Positions 28,730 through 37,399 of a stretch of DNA of 64,000 nt are shown piece by piece. The notes beneath the pieces were generated by a model, which was not told the origin of the DNA, did not search any database, and was given only the letters and a program-made list of their open reading frames with translations. The translations under genes were made by a program, and so were the position numbers. This DNA comes from an uncultured Phascolarctobacterium sp. (lineage in GTDB: Bacteria > Bacillota > Negativicutes > Acidaminococcales > Acidaminococcaceae). The stretch spans positions 62,001 through 126,000 of the forward strand of contig CASDXO010000007.1 of NCBI GenBank assembly GCA_949285135.1, given 5' to 3'. The first letter of the stretch is position 1; every line of letters starts with the position of its first letter.

Positions 28730-28769
28730 AAAACTGGATTTTACCACATAATGATAAAATCCAGTTTTT
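28730..28769 (-). terminator. Intrinsic terminator of sstT
   Basis: 13-bp stem AAAAACTGGATTT / AAATCCAGTTTTT with a 14-base loop. The minus strand continues with TTTTATTTTG. Confidence 0.8.
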
Positions 28770-28780
28770 ATTCTCAATTT

Positions 28781-30010
28781 TTACTTGTCAGCAAGAACTT
28801 GTTTCCCACTTCTAAAACCTTCGTCAGCAATAGCAGTAAACAAAACGTCGGTAGACGAGTTAAGAGCAGTTTCAGTGGAATCCTGCAGAATACCGATGAT
28901 AAAGCCAACCGCTACAACCTGCATGGAGATATCATCAGAAATACCGAACAGAGAGCATGCCATGGGCACCAAGAGCAGGGAACCGCCGGCAACGCCGGAA
29001 GCACCACAGGCACCGATTGTCGCCATAATGCTGAGCAGCAGAGCAGTAGGCATATCTACAGGAATATTCAAAGTATGCACTGCCGACAGCGCCAGAATGG
29101 TAATAGTAATAGCCGCACCCATCATATTGATTGTAGCACCCAGAGGGATAGAAACGGCATAAGTATCAGGATTCAGCCCCAGTTTTCTGCACAGGGTCAT
29201 ATTAACCGGAATATTGGCAGCACTGCTGCGAGTGCAGAAAGCATAAATTCCACTTTCTTTCAGACAGGTAAATACCAGCGGAAAAGGATTACGGCGAATC
29301 ATCAAAAAGACGATAATCGGATTAACAACCAACGCCATAAAGAGCATGGTTCCGAGCAAGACGGTAAGCAGCTTGGCATAGCCAACCAGCGCATACAGAC
29401 CGTTAGCAGAAATAGAGCTTGCCACCAGACCAAAGATACCAAGCGGTGCAAGATGGATTACCCAGCGAATTATTTTGGAGATGGCTACGGCAAAATGGAA
29501 AATTACATCCTTGGCGTTTTCCGGGCTGTTGCGGAAAGCAATACCCAGCAATATGCTCCAGGTCAGGATGCCGATATAATTGGCATTTACCAGCGCGTCA
29601 ACAGGATTAGCTACCATATTCATAACCAGAGTCAGTAAAACCTCGGCAATGTTTCCGGGCGGTTTTAACGTATCACTGCCCACTGCCAGACTCAGCGTAG
29701 TCGGAAAACTGAATGACACAAAAACAGCAGTCAGTGCTGCCAGAAAAGTACCGCTGAGGTACAGCAAAATAATTCTGGTCATATTGGTTTTAGTTCCCTC
29801 CTGATGCCGTGAAATAGATGCGATAACCAAGAAAAACACCAGAATAGGAGCAACAGCCTTTAAAGCGCCTACAAACAGACTGCCCAGCAACGTGAAATAA
29901 GCAGCCAGCCCAGGAGCCGTCAGCGCCACAATTACACCTAAAACAAAACCAATAAAAATCTGCACAACCAGGCTGACGCTGTTGATAGCATCAAACAGCC
30001 CTCGCAACAT
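28781..30010 (-). CDS. sstT: Serine/threonine:Na+ symporter SstT
   Basis: 409 residues, about eight membrane helices plus re-entrant loops of the dicarboxylate/amino acid:cation symporter (DAACS) family. Motifs: [14 protein letters not shown] (the serine-rich hairpin), [18 protein letters not shown] and [19 protein letters not shown], all typical of SstT. Imports serine and threonine with sodium across the inner membrane. ATG 30010 has GGAAG nine bases upstream. The leader contains a hairpin followed by a terminator-like palindrome (see separate entry), suggesting control by attenuation. Confidence 0.94.
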   Translation of the reverse strand: MLRGLFDAINSVSLVVQIFIGFVLGVIVALTAPGLAAYFTLLGSLFVGALKAVAPILVFFLVIASISRHQEGTKTNMTRIILLYLSGTFLAALTAVFVSFSFPTTLSLAVGSDTLKPPGNIAEVLLTLVMNMVANPVDALVNANYIGILTWSILLGIAFRNSPENAKDVIFHFAVAISKIIRWVIHLAPLGIFGLVASSISANGLYALVGYAKLLTVLLGTMLFMALVVNPIIVFLMIRRNPFPLVFTCLKESGIYAFCTRSSAANIPVNMTLCRKLGLNPDTYAVSIPLGATINMMGAAITITILALSAVHTLNIPVDMPTALLLSIMATIGACGASGVAGGSLLLVPMACSLFGISDDISMQVVAVGFIIGILQDSTETALNSSTDVLFTAIADEGFRSGKQVLADK

Positions 30011-30064
30011 AAGCAAACACTTCCTTTGTCTTAAATTTCTTCAGCAATATAGTGATAAAAATAA

Positions 30065-30189
30065 AAAATAAATCATGTATACATGATTTATTTTCTAAAA
30101 CACTATGTGCACTATTCTAACACCTTAAAATCCATCCTGTAAAGTCTTTTGTTTCATGGCACAGTCCATGCAGAGAGGACATACAAAAG
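30065..30189 (-). promoter_or_regulatory. Structured sstT leader with terminator-like palindrome
   Basis: On the minus strand a long hairpin (CTTTTGT 30183-30189 pairing with ACAAAAG 30146-30152, with an inner CATGG/CCATG stem at 30155-30170) precedes a perfect 30-bp palindrome (30065-30094, AAAATAAATCATGTA and its complement) followed by TTATTTTTAT. The palindrome ends about 55 bases before the sstT start. The order hairpin, terminator-like stem, gene fits an attenuator or riboswitch, but no known class was recognised. The palindrome could instead be a protein operator. Confidence 0.5.
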
Positions 30190-30235
30190 TTTTTATGCGT
30201 AGGCAAATAAATTTAATGTTTATGCAGTAATCTCA

Positions 30236-30268
30236 ACAAAAAAGCCGCCAGTAATTATACTGACGGCT
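30236..30268 (-). terminator. Intrinsic terminator of the MBL-fold hydrolase gene
   Basis: Stem AGCCGTCAGTA / TACTGGCGGCT (one wobble pair) on the minus strand, then TTTTTTGTT. Confidence 0.85.
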
Positions 30269-30289
30269 GTTAACAGCAATACAGTTGCT

Positions 30290-31168
30290 TTACACTCGCT
30301 GCCAAAGCAGCATATTATCTTTAAAAGTGACAGTAAGCCTGTTATTATCTTTTAGCCACGACAGATAGGAACGTACCGTACTGCCCACAAGTACATACTG
30401 CTCAAAATTCATAGTCAGCTTATAATCAGTAAAAACTTTCTGCAAGATTGCTTCAAAACAGAGCGGAGAGACACACAAGTCAAGAATATGTTCTGCAACT
30501 TCATGTACTTTGTCGATATTATACTGCGCCAGTTCTGCAATATCTTCCGTTGCTTCGGCATGGGAAGGTACAAAAAGTTTTGCCTGCATCTGTTTTACTT
30601 TTGCCAAAGTAGCAAGATAAGCTTCTACATCATAAATAAATCCAATCTGATATTTATCCAAAATTTCCCTGCTCGACAGACAATCTGCCAGATAGACAAC
30701 ATCATCAGGCGTGCGGTAGCCAACCATATCAAAAAAATGCCCCGGTAATTCTATACTTTCAAAGCCAGCCGGCAAGCATTGCCTGTTTAAAGGCTCCGCG
30801 TCACTTTCCTGTGCCATAAGAAATTTATGACGCAATTCACGACAGGGATATCCACCGTATAAAAAGGACGGCTCCAGTATCGGTTTTCTGGTAAATGCGC
30901 ATTCTGCTCCTGGCGCATAAACTTTACAGCCGGTCTGTCCCTGCAGATACCTGCTGCCGCCGATATGGTCGGCATTGGAATGGGTAATATAAATTGCCTT
31001 CAGCTGCCAGCCATTTTTATCCAATATCTGTCGTACCTTACGCCCGGCATCTTTGTCATTACCGCTGTCAATGAGGCAGACTTCTTTATCATTCAGCTGT
31101 ATTAGTCCTATTTTTGCCGGACTTTCAATATAATAACTACGTTCTGCAACCTGTATCAATTCAAACAT
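30290..31168 (-). CDS. MBL-fold metallo-hydrolase with variant metal motif
   Basis: 292 residues. Metallo-beta-lactamase fold with GLIQLNDKEVCLIDSG and the metal motif ITHSNADHIGG. In the standard HxHxDH motif the second His is here Asn65, while His63, Asp67 and His68 remain. Later ligand regions ELPGHFFDMVGY and VYLADCLSS are present, with SHAEATEDIAELAQYN near residue 200. The C-terminal 80 residues look like a small winged-helix/helical domain seen in many MBL hydrolases. Substrate unknown. ATG lies six bases after GGAGG. Single gene with its own terminator. Confidence 0.88.
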   Translation of the reverse strand: MFELIQVAERSYYIESPAKIGLIQLNDKEVCLIDSGNDKDAGRKVRQILDKNGWQLKAIYITHSNADHIGGSRYLQGQTGCKVYAPGAECAFTRKPILEPSFLYGGYPCRELRHKFLMAQESDAEPLNRQCLPAGFESIELPGHFFDMVGYRTPDDVVYLADCLSSREILDKYQIGFIYDVEAYLATLAKVKQMQAKLFVPSHAEATEDIAELAQYNIDKVHEVAEHILDLCVSPLCFEAILQKVFTDYKLTMNFEQYVLVGSTVRSYLSWLKDNNRLTVTFKDNMLLWQRV

Positions 31169-31281
31169 ATCCTGCCTCCTCTGCTCTTATTTCACAACAA
31201 GCCTTATCTGCCCTGATTAAAAACTTTCAATCATAAAAGCCTGTTTTATCAATATTGACACATATATACCTAACAGTCTGA

Positions 31282-32145
31282 TTATGCTTTCACTTCATTC
31301 CACAAAGTAAAACCTAAAATCAGCAGACCGCCGACAACCTGAGAAGCAGTCATCGTTTCACCCAGGATGGCAACAGAAATCAGTACTGCCACCAGCGGGT
31401 CGATATAGCTCAGGATGGCAACTTTCTGTCCGGGCAGCTCTTTAAGCGAAGAAAAGTACATACAGTAAGTTATGCCAGTATGTACCAGCCCTACAATCAG
31501 CAAGTTTATCCAGCCCGCTCTGTTCAGATTACCCACTGTAATGCCGCTGGTGCAGATAACATAAGGCGCCAGAGTAATAATGGCTGCAACAAACTGCAGA
31601 AAGGTTCTGTGAATGCCTTCTACATTTTTGATAAATTTATTCAGCAAAATAACTGTTGCATAAAAAACAGCTGCACCCAGACCAAAAAGGATGCCTATAA
31701 TATTTCTGCCGCCTGCCATATCGCCAATGCCGATAATAAGTACCAAACCCAATGTAGACATAATAAAACAGATAATCTGTCTGACAGTCAGCTTTTCCCG
31801 AAACAGAAAAGGACAGACGACCGTCACAATAACGGGCGCAAAATAATAGCTCAGCGTAGCTGCAGAAACTGTTGTATATTTATAGGCCTGAAAAAGCAGA
31901 ATCCAGTTAATACCCATTGCTACTCCCGACGCCAGAAGCAGCGGCACTTCTTTCTTTACCCGTGCAAACGGGATACGCTGTTTACTGACAATAAAAAATA
32001 CCATGAGCAGCAAAGCAGCCAAAACAGCACGATATAAGGCAAGTTCTCCTGAAGATACGCCAATGTTGCGCACAAATAATCCCAAAGTACCAAAAATAGT
32101 CATGGAAGTAACGAGCATCAGTCTGGGATCAAGTAATTTTTGCAT
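31282..32145 (-). CDS. EamA/DMT-family transporter
   Basis: 287 residues with ten predicted membrane helices in two EamA repeats (about 5-140 and 150-285). Motifs: SSGELALYRAVLAALLL near the N-terminus, TVSAATLSYYFAPVIV in repeat one and PGQKVAILSYIDPLVAVLIS in repeat two. Inner-membrane exporter or importer of a small metabolite, substrate unknown. The gene stands alone; the upstream site before its ATG is weak (GAGAG). Confidence 0.88.
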   Translation of the reverse strand: MQKLLDPRLMLVTSMTIFGTLGLFVRNIGVSSGELALYRAVLAALLLMVFFIVSKQRIPFARVKKEVPLLLASGVAMGINWILLFQAYKYTTVSAATLSYYFAPVIVTVVCPFLFREKLTVRQIICFIMSTLGLVLIIGIGDMAGGRNIIGILFGLGAAVFYATVILLNKFIKNVEGIHRTFLQFVAAIITLAPYVICTSGITVGNLNRAGWINLLIVGLVHTGITYCMYFSSLKELPGQKVAILSYIDPLVAVLISVAILGETMTASQVVGGLLILGFTLWNEVKA

Positions 32146-32224
32146 AACTAACTCTCACTATCTCTGCATATTTTATCGAATGAATAAAATATAGCATTTT
32201 TGACATTTTGAGTCAATTTGCAAG

Positions 32225-32258
32225 ATAAAAAAAGAGCCTGCTGCCCGGCAGACTCTTT
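32225..32258 (-). terminator. Intrinsic terminator of the 32.3-33.4 kb MFS gene
   Basis: Stem AAAGAG-CTGC / GCAG-CTCTTT with one mismatch; the minus strand continues with a run of T. Confidence 0.78.
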
Positions 32259-32262
32259 ATTT

Positions 32263-33441
32263 TTATTTGCAGAAGGCAGCGGCCGCTGTTTTTTCCGCAG
32301 TTACTGACTTACGAATATATAAAATTAACATTGCAGGCACTACCATAACTATGCCGGAAAGCACCACTGCAGATAAATCTGCCTGTTGAATAAATATGCC
32401 CCCAACAAAGGTACCAGCTACGCAGCCGATATTGGCCGCCGTTAGAAACAGACCATTGCCAAAATCCGGAGCATCCGCAGTAACCTTTGCTACCAGATAC
32501 TGATTTATATTAGCATTGATGCCGCCAAGTATACCCCACAAAATAATTCCGCCAGTAATCACCACTATACCATAAGCAGCAGAAGTGTAAAAGAATCCAT
32601 ATAAAGCTGCCACCAGCACAGGAAACAGCATTATTGTTTTCTCGGCACGAAAAGACAGCAAAATACCAGCTACCCAGCTGCCCAGCACATTCATCAGGCC
32701 AAAAGCCAAAAGCAGCAATGCTCCCGTCTGATTCTCCACACCGGCAACTTTTTCCAGATATTCTGCCAGATAGTTATACACACCAAAAATGGAACCATTT
32801 AAAAACACTACTGCCATCACAGCAAGCCACACCTGCGACCGGCGCAGAACTGTAAATTGCTGACCATAGCTTTTATGTTCTCCGGAATATTTATCCGGTA
32901 CAAACAGCAGCGTAGCTATAAACATAATACCTGTCACAGCAGCAAAAAAGCTCATGGCTTCACGAAAACCAAACTGTCCGGCCAGAAAATTGCTGACCGG
33001 TACGCCGATAACCATGCCTGCCGCAACACCCATGTTGATACGCGCTACAGCTTCAAGGGCCCTTGCTGCTGCCACAGATGTCGCTGCCATACTGAAAGCC
33101 ATAGCACAGTACACAGGATGGAAAAAAGCCGGTATAACCCGTGCCAGCAACAATACCTCAAAGGACGAAGCAAAAACAGCAGCCAGATTGCAGGCAGTAA
33201 AAATACCCAGTACCAGCAGCATAACGGGCTTGCGTCTGAAACGGGAGCATAAGAGCGGCATCGTCGGCCCGGCTACGGCAACACACAGAGCAAACATGCT
33301 GATAAGCAGCCCGGCCTGCACGATATCAATACCATAATATTCTGCCACTGCCGGCAAAAGCCCGATAATGCCCATTTCAGTGTTTAAAATACTGAATACT
33401 CCGCCTGCCAGAATAAAGACTAATAACTGTGATTTTTCCAT
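32263..33441 (-). CDS. MFS transporter, AraJ-like
   Basis: 392 residues, twelve membrane helices. The N-terminal half shows NTEMGIIGLLPAVAEYYGI and LLCSRFRRKPVMLLVLGIF (the cytosolic loop 2-3 motif), and VIPAFFHPVYCAMAFSMAA. This pattern fits the DHA1/AraJ-YdhP group of drug or sugar efflux proteins. The substrate cannot be told. Not in an obvious operon. Confidence 0.88.
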   Translation of the reverse strand: MEKSQLLVFILAGGVFSILNTEMGIIGLLPAVAEYYGIDIVQAGLLISMFALCVAVAGPTMPLLCSRFRRKPVMLLVLGIFTACNLAAVFASSFEVLLLARVIPAFFHPVYCAMAFSMAATSVAAARALEAVARINMGVAAGMVIGVPVSNFLAGQFGFREAMSFFAAVTGIMFIATLLFVPDKYSGEHKSYGQQFTVLRRSQVWLAVMAVVFLNGSIFGVYNYLAEYLEKVAGVENQTGALLLLAFGLMNVLGSWVAGILLSFRAEKTIMLFPVLVAALYGFFYTSAAYGIVVITGGIILWGILGGINANINQYLVAKVTADAPDFGNGLFLTAANIGCVAGTFVGGIFIQQADLSAVVLSGIVMVVPAMLILYIRKSVTAEKTAAAAFCK

Positions 33442-33489
33442 ATTTTTCCTTTCTGCAGCATGAGAATACTTATTTAAAGTAAAAGCGAA

Positions 33490-34644
33490 TTAATGGAGAT
33501 TTTGATTAAAAAATTCCACAATCTTTACAAACGGTATTTTGTCCATCTGGTCATAAAGGTCTGTATGCGTTGCCCCTGCCACCACTATCTTTTCTTTTGG
33601 CTCGGCAGCTTTCTCATAAACAGCGTCAGTAAAATATTTGGAATGAGCTTTCTCTCCTGTTATGAGCAGCAGCGGTCTCGGTGCCAGTTCTTTAATATTT
33701 TCCATTAGGGAAAAATTGAAAAATCCGTATGGCATAGTAGCATCCCAGGCCAAAGTATTGGAGTTAATGGCACGAGGATGATATGCTCTTTGCACATAAT
33801 AAGCATAAAATTCCCTTGTCACCGCATCTGCATTGTCCGGCAGCTTATCTGGAAACATGGTTGTATATGTCTGTACCTGCCCGTCCGCATTAACAGCAAT
33901 TTCATGCGGGCCGCTGATTTCACCGCCCCTGCGCGCTTCTTCATTGCGCATCCGGGCAAGATATTTTTTAACCGTTTCTCTTTGCTGCGGCGTATAATAT
34001 GCTCCCTTATAATGGTCGCTGATGCTTTCAGACATATCGTACATAGCCGCTGTTACCACTGCCTTGATGCGTGTATCGTTCGCAGCTGCTGTTATGGCCA
34101 TGCCTGACAGACCGCAAATACCTGCTGCCCCTATCTGTTCCGGATTGACAAAATCCAGCTGACTGAGGAAATCTACTGCTGCGCTGTAATCTTCCGTAAA
34201 AATATCAGGCGAGCCCATATTCCGGCGCACGCCGCTGCTTTCTCCTGTCATGGACTGATCAAAAGCCAGTGCTACAAAACCGTTTTTAGCCAGTTCCTGA
34301 GCATAAAGTCCAGACGCCTGTTCCTTGACTGCACCAAAAGGTCCGCTCACCACTACAGCCTTATAACTGCCCTGCCTGTCAAAATCATGCGGCAGATACA
34401 GATGTCCTGCTACATCGAAACCATACCGATTCTGAAAACTTACCTGTTTTATTTCTATGCTGCTATCAAGAGAAAATACTCTGCTGTCATCCTGCAGTTC
34501 ACTGATTTTTGATTGTTTCATATGTGAAGCTTCTGCAAGTGTTTGTGCAGTAACAGCCGCTGATGCACTGCCTCCGCCCAATGCCAGTAATCCCATAAGT
34601 ACAGCTGCAGCCATTATTTTTTTCTTTTTACTGTTTTTATACAT
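33490..34644 (-). CDS. Secreted alpha/beta hydrolase (YcjY-like)
   Basis: 384 residues. N-terminal KKKK then a hydrophobic segment ending in GSASAA, a signal peptide. Alpha/beta hydrolase domain: KAVVVSGPFGAVKEQ, LAFDQSMTGESSG, the probable nucleophile elbow GAAGICGLSG (Cys in the place of Ser, as in YcjY/DLH-like proteins), and the catalytic His in GATHTDLYD. Periplasmic location is expected; substrate unknown. ATG 34644 lies eight bases after GGAGG; a Met three codons earlier has no better site. Confidence 0.87.
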   Translation of the reverse strand: MYKNSKKKKIMAAAVLMGLLALGGGSASAAVTAQTLAEASHMKQSKISELQDDSRVFSLDSSIEIKQVSFQNRYGFDVAGHLYLPHDFDRQGSYKAVVVSGPFGAVKEQASGLYAQELAKNGFVALAFDQSMTGESSGVRRNMGSPDIFTEDYSAAVDFLSQLDFVNPEQIGAAGICGLSGMAITAAANDTRIKAVVTAAMYDMSESISDHYKGAYYTPQQRETVKKYLARMRNEEARRGGEISGPHEIAVNADGQVQTYTTMFPDKLPDNADAVTREFYAYYVQRAYHPRAINSNTLAWDATMPYGFFNFSLMENIKELAPRPLLLITGEKAHSKYFTDAVYEKAAEPKEKIVVAGATHTDLYDQMDKIPFVKIVEFFNQNLH

Positions 34645-34764
34645 AAAAAACACCTCCGTTTTATTATTTACCGATATTATTTCGATAACTAATTATAAAA
34701 CGAAGGCATTTACAATTACCAATACTTAGTTTTTATCATTTTTCATGCTTTTAAGGCATTATTT

Positions 34765-35643
34765 TTACACTATGGTAAGCTTATCAAAGCAGTCTTTGAT
34801 AAGCCGTCCCGCTTTTGAAAAAACCTGCTCCTTTTTCCAGATAATATAATTGGAAGAATACAGCGGCGGCATCAGAGGCCGAAAAACCAGATCGGCACAG
34901 TTATTTTCGCTGACAATGCGGTCAAAGCACAGTACGCTGCCAAAATCCTGTTCCACCAGAAAAACTGTATTGTGCAGCAGATTATAAGAAGCCACAAGCT
35001 CCAGTTCTTCCGCCGGTTTATCCAGCCAGTGATCAAACTCTTTACTGTCCAGCAGCTGCCGAGAAATAATTAACGGCTCATGCAGCAAATCTTCTCGGGT
35101 AACAGCATCTTTCTGCGCAAGAGGATTAGTGCTTTTCATCAGCAGCCCCCATGTATCTTGATGCTGCAAGCGGCGATACACATATTCTACGGGAGGCGTT
35201 TTGCGGCATACCAGTCCAAAATCAAGCAGTCCCTTTTTCAGCTTTTCCGTTATCGAAGCCTCATTGCCGCTTATAAGGTGCAGGCGGATATCCGGATATT
35301 TTTGCCTGAGCGGAGCAACAGCAGCGATAACTTCACGCATTGCTTCTGTTTCGCCGCATCCGATAAAGATATCACCGGAAACTTGTTCTTCCTGTGACAG
35401 CGCAGCAACAGTACTGTCTGACAATGCAATAATTTCTTTTGCACGTGCTTTCAGAAATTCACCTTCTTCAGTAAGCATTACCTTGCGTTTACCCCTGATA
35501 AAAAGCTGCCGTCCCAGTTCATTTTCCAGTTCGTTTAACTGACGTGACAAGGTAGGCTGCGTCAGATGCAGTTCTTCTGCTGCTCTGGTTATATTGCCAT
35601 ATCTGGCTACTGCCAGAAAATACTTTAATACTCTTATTTCCAT
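34765..35643 (-). CDS. LysR-family transcriptional regulator
   Basis: 292 residues. N-terminal HTH (1-60: LKYFLAVARYGNITRAAEELHLTQPTLSRQL) and a C-terminal LysR substrate-binding domain (about 90-290: GDIFIGCGETEAMRE, LDFGLVCRK). It lies upstream of the secreted hydrolase on the same strand, separated by 120 AT-rich bases, and downstream of the ferredoxin pair. Its target and inducer are unknown; the hydrolase gene is one candidate. Confidence 0.92.
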   Translation of the reverse strand: MEIRVLKYFLAVARYGNITRAAEELHLTQPTLSRQLNELENELGRQLFIRGKRKVMLTEEGEFLKARAKEIIALSDSTVAALSQEEQVSGDIFIGCGETEAMREVIAAVAPLRQKYPDIRLHLISGNEASITEKLKKGLLDFGLVCRKTPPVEYVYRRLQHQDTWGLLMKSTNPLAQKDAVTREDLLHEPLIISRQLLDSKEFDHWLDKPAEELELVASYNLLHNTVFLVEQDFGSVLCFDRIVSENNCADLVFRPLMPPLYSSNYIIWKKEQVFSKAGRLIKDCFDKLTIV

Positions 35644-35667
35644 ATTTTCACCGGTTATGCAGAAAAG

Positions 35668-36243
35668 TTATTCCTTATTTTTCCATGTACAGATAAGCTG
35701 CGTCATCGTGCCCATAGGGCAATATACACACCAGCCGCGAGGTTTTGTAAAAAGCAGCGTAGTAATACCCATAATATTAGACGTCAGCATAATGCTGTAA
35801 AAGCCAAAAGCAAACTGTGCCATCCATGGCTCAGCACTGCCGCTGTAAGCCCATTGCCAGGGCACCTGCAGCATCCACAGAATATTTACAGTCTGTCGCA
35901 GAGAGTGCGCCCCATCAAAAACCAGCCAGGTAGTAAAAAGCATATTGGCAAACATCAACATGAAAAAAGTCAGGAACCCATAACGAAAGGTTCTGCTGTG
36001 CAGCCATAACGGAACCGGTTTATCGGCAGACAGCTTCAGATTCCTGCCCAGAATATCAGACAGCTGGCTGCGGCCGCAGTATTTATTGCAGTAATGCTTA
36101 TTGCCGCCGATAACAGCAAATAATAACGGTATCATAAAACACAGCATTCCCAGCCAGGCAAACATAATATTAAAAAAGCCCAGAATAAAATACAGCAGTG
36201 AAGCCAGCCACAGATAATCATACCAACGTTTTTTCTTATTCAT
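35668..36243 (-). CDS. Membrane 4Fe-4S protein (NapH/Fer4_5-like)
   Basis: 191 residues, four or five hydrophobic helices. Two cysteine groups: HYCNKYCGRSQ near residue 52 and RGWCVYCPMGTMTQL near the C-terminus, the arrangement of NapH/NosR-type (Fer4_5) proteins that pass electrons to or from a soluble ferredoxin. The upstream ferredoxin gene overlaps it by eight bases, so the two probably form a membrane electron-transfer pair. Shorter than NapH (about 280) and without C-terminal ferredoxin domains, which the separate ferredoxin may replace. Confidence 0.85.
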   Translation of the reverse strand: MNKKKRWYDYLWLASLLYFILGFFNIMFAWLGMLCFMIPLLFAVIGGNKHYCNKYCGRSQLSDILGRNLKLSADKPVPLWLHSRTFRYGFLTFFMLMFANMLFTTWLVFDGAHSLRQTVNILWMLQVPWQWAYSGSAEPWMAQFAFGFYSIMLTSNIMGITTLLFTKPRGWCVYCPMGTMTQLICTWKNKE

Positions 36244-36430
36244 CAGCAGTCACCACCGTTATTACCGACGCCGGACAGGTTTTGGCACATAATCCGCAGC
36301 CTACACATCTTTCTCTGGTTACTTTTGCATACATCCCTTTATAAACAGCAATAGCGCTGCGCGGGCACACTTTGGCGCAGGCTCCGCAGGAAACACACAG
36401 CCTGATATCAACAACAGCTGTTCTTTTCAT
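36236..36430 (-). CDS. 2[4Fe-4S] ferredoxin-type protein
   Basis: 64 residues with two complete cluster motifs, CVSCGACAKVCP and CVGCGLCAKTCP. A soluble electron carrier, probably partner of the membrane Fe-S protein encoded by the overlapping downstream gene. Confidence 0.93.
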   Translation of the reverse strand: MKRTAVVDIRLCVSCGACAKVCPRSAIAVYKGMYAKVTRERCVGCGLCAKTCPASVITVVTADE

Positions 36431-36571
36431 AATCTACCTCCAAATTATATTTCTTCCATTATACCCCATACATCATAAAGAGCAATATTTTTCTAAAACA
36501 GCCGTTCTAATATTTTCTTCTGCCTGCCTTCATGCTACAATTACAATAGCAAGATTTGGGGAGATGAAGTT

Positions 36572-37399
36572 TTGAAACAGGAAAGCAAGCTTATGACACC
36601 GTCACAGATACAGCAATATCTGCACAAACTGCAGCTTGGGGATCTGCAGCTGACGGCTGATCTTAAAACGCTGCAAAAACTGCAGGATGCTCATTTAAAA
36701 TATGTACCGTACGAAAATTTTGACTGTCTCAATGGCAGAATAACATCGTTAAAACACGAAGACATGTTCCGCAAGATTATTTTGCATAACAGAGGCGGTA
36801 TCTGTTTTGAGCTGAACGGTTTATATAACTGGCTTTTAGAATCGCTGGGCTACAATGTAACCAGCTTTGCCGGACGCTTTATTGATAAACTGGATGTATA
36901 TCAGCTGCGCCGTCATCGTAATATGTGTATTACACTGGACGGCAAGCGATATATCACCGACGTAGGTGTAAACAGCGAAAGTCCGCGTCTGCCACTGGAG
37001 CTGACGGAAAACCTTATTCAAAGCGACGGCATCAGCCAGTATAAATTTACTCGGGATGAATTCTGGGGCTGGCTGCTGTGGCAGAAGGAAAAGGGAAAAC
37101 CCTGGAAAAGAATGCTCGGCTTTACGGAAGAACCGCAGCTGGACAAGGATTATATCCTGCCCTCCTTCTGGTGCGACGCCCATCCTGATTCTCCTTTCAA
37201 CAAAAATAAAAATCTTTCCATTTTCCGGGAAGACTGTAATATTACAATACGTAAAAACTATTTAAAATTCTATCTGAGCGGCAGAGTAAAATACCGTTAC
37301 AATATCCGCACAGGTGCTGAGCTTAAAGAAATCCTCTGGGAATATTTCGGCATTAACGTAGAATATCCATTGAAAGATGAAGGTATAGATTTTGACTAA
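36572..37399 (+). CDS. Arylamine N-acetyltransferase
   Basis: 275 residues. The Cys-His-Asp triad of the NAT family is visible: Cys78 in RGGICFELN, His115 in RRHRNMCI and Asp130 in ITDVGVN. VPYENFDCLNG and the central residues also match. Uses acetyl-CoA to acetylate arylamines or hydrazines in the cytoplasm. Start is TTG 36572, eight bases after GGGGAG; the next ATG (36593) has no site. First of four closely packed plus-strand genes. It overlaps cca by eight bases. Confidence 0.92.
   Translation: MKQESKLMTPSQIQQYLHKLQLGDLQLTADLKTLQKLQDAHLKYVPYENFDCLNGRITSLKHEDMFRKIILHNRGGICFELNGLYNWLLESLGYNVTSFAGRFIDKLDVYQLRRHRNMCITLDGKRYITDVGVNSESPRLPLELTENLIQSDGISQYKFTRDEFWGWLLWQKEKGKPWKRMLGFTEEPQLDKDYILPSFWCDAHPDSPFNKNKNLSIFREDCNITIRKNYLKFYLSGRVKYRYNIRTGAELKEILWEYFGINVEYPLKDEGIDFD

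Noticed and set aside
34654..34764. Divergent LysR operator
   Set aside because: The LysR and hydrolase genes are on the same strand, so the classic divergent arrangement is absent; no clear T-N11-A dyad could be singled out in this AT-rich gap.
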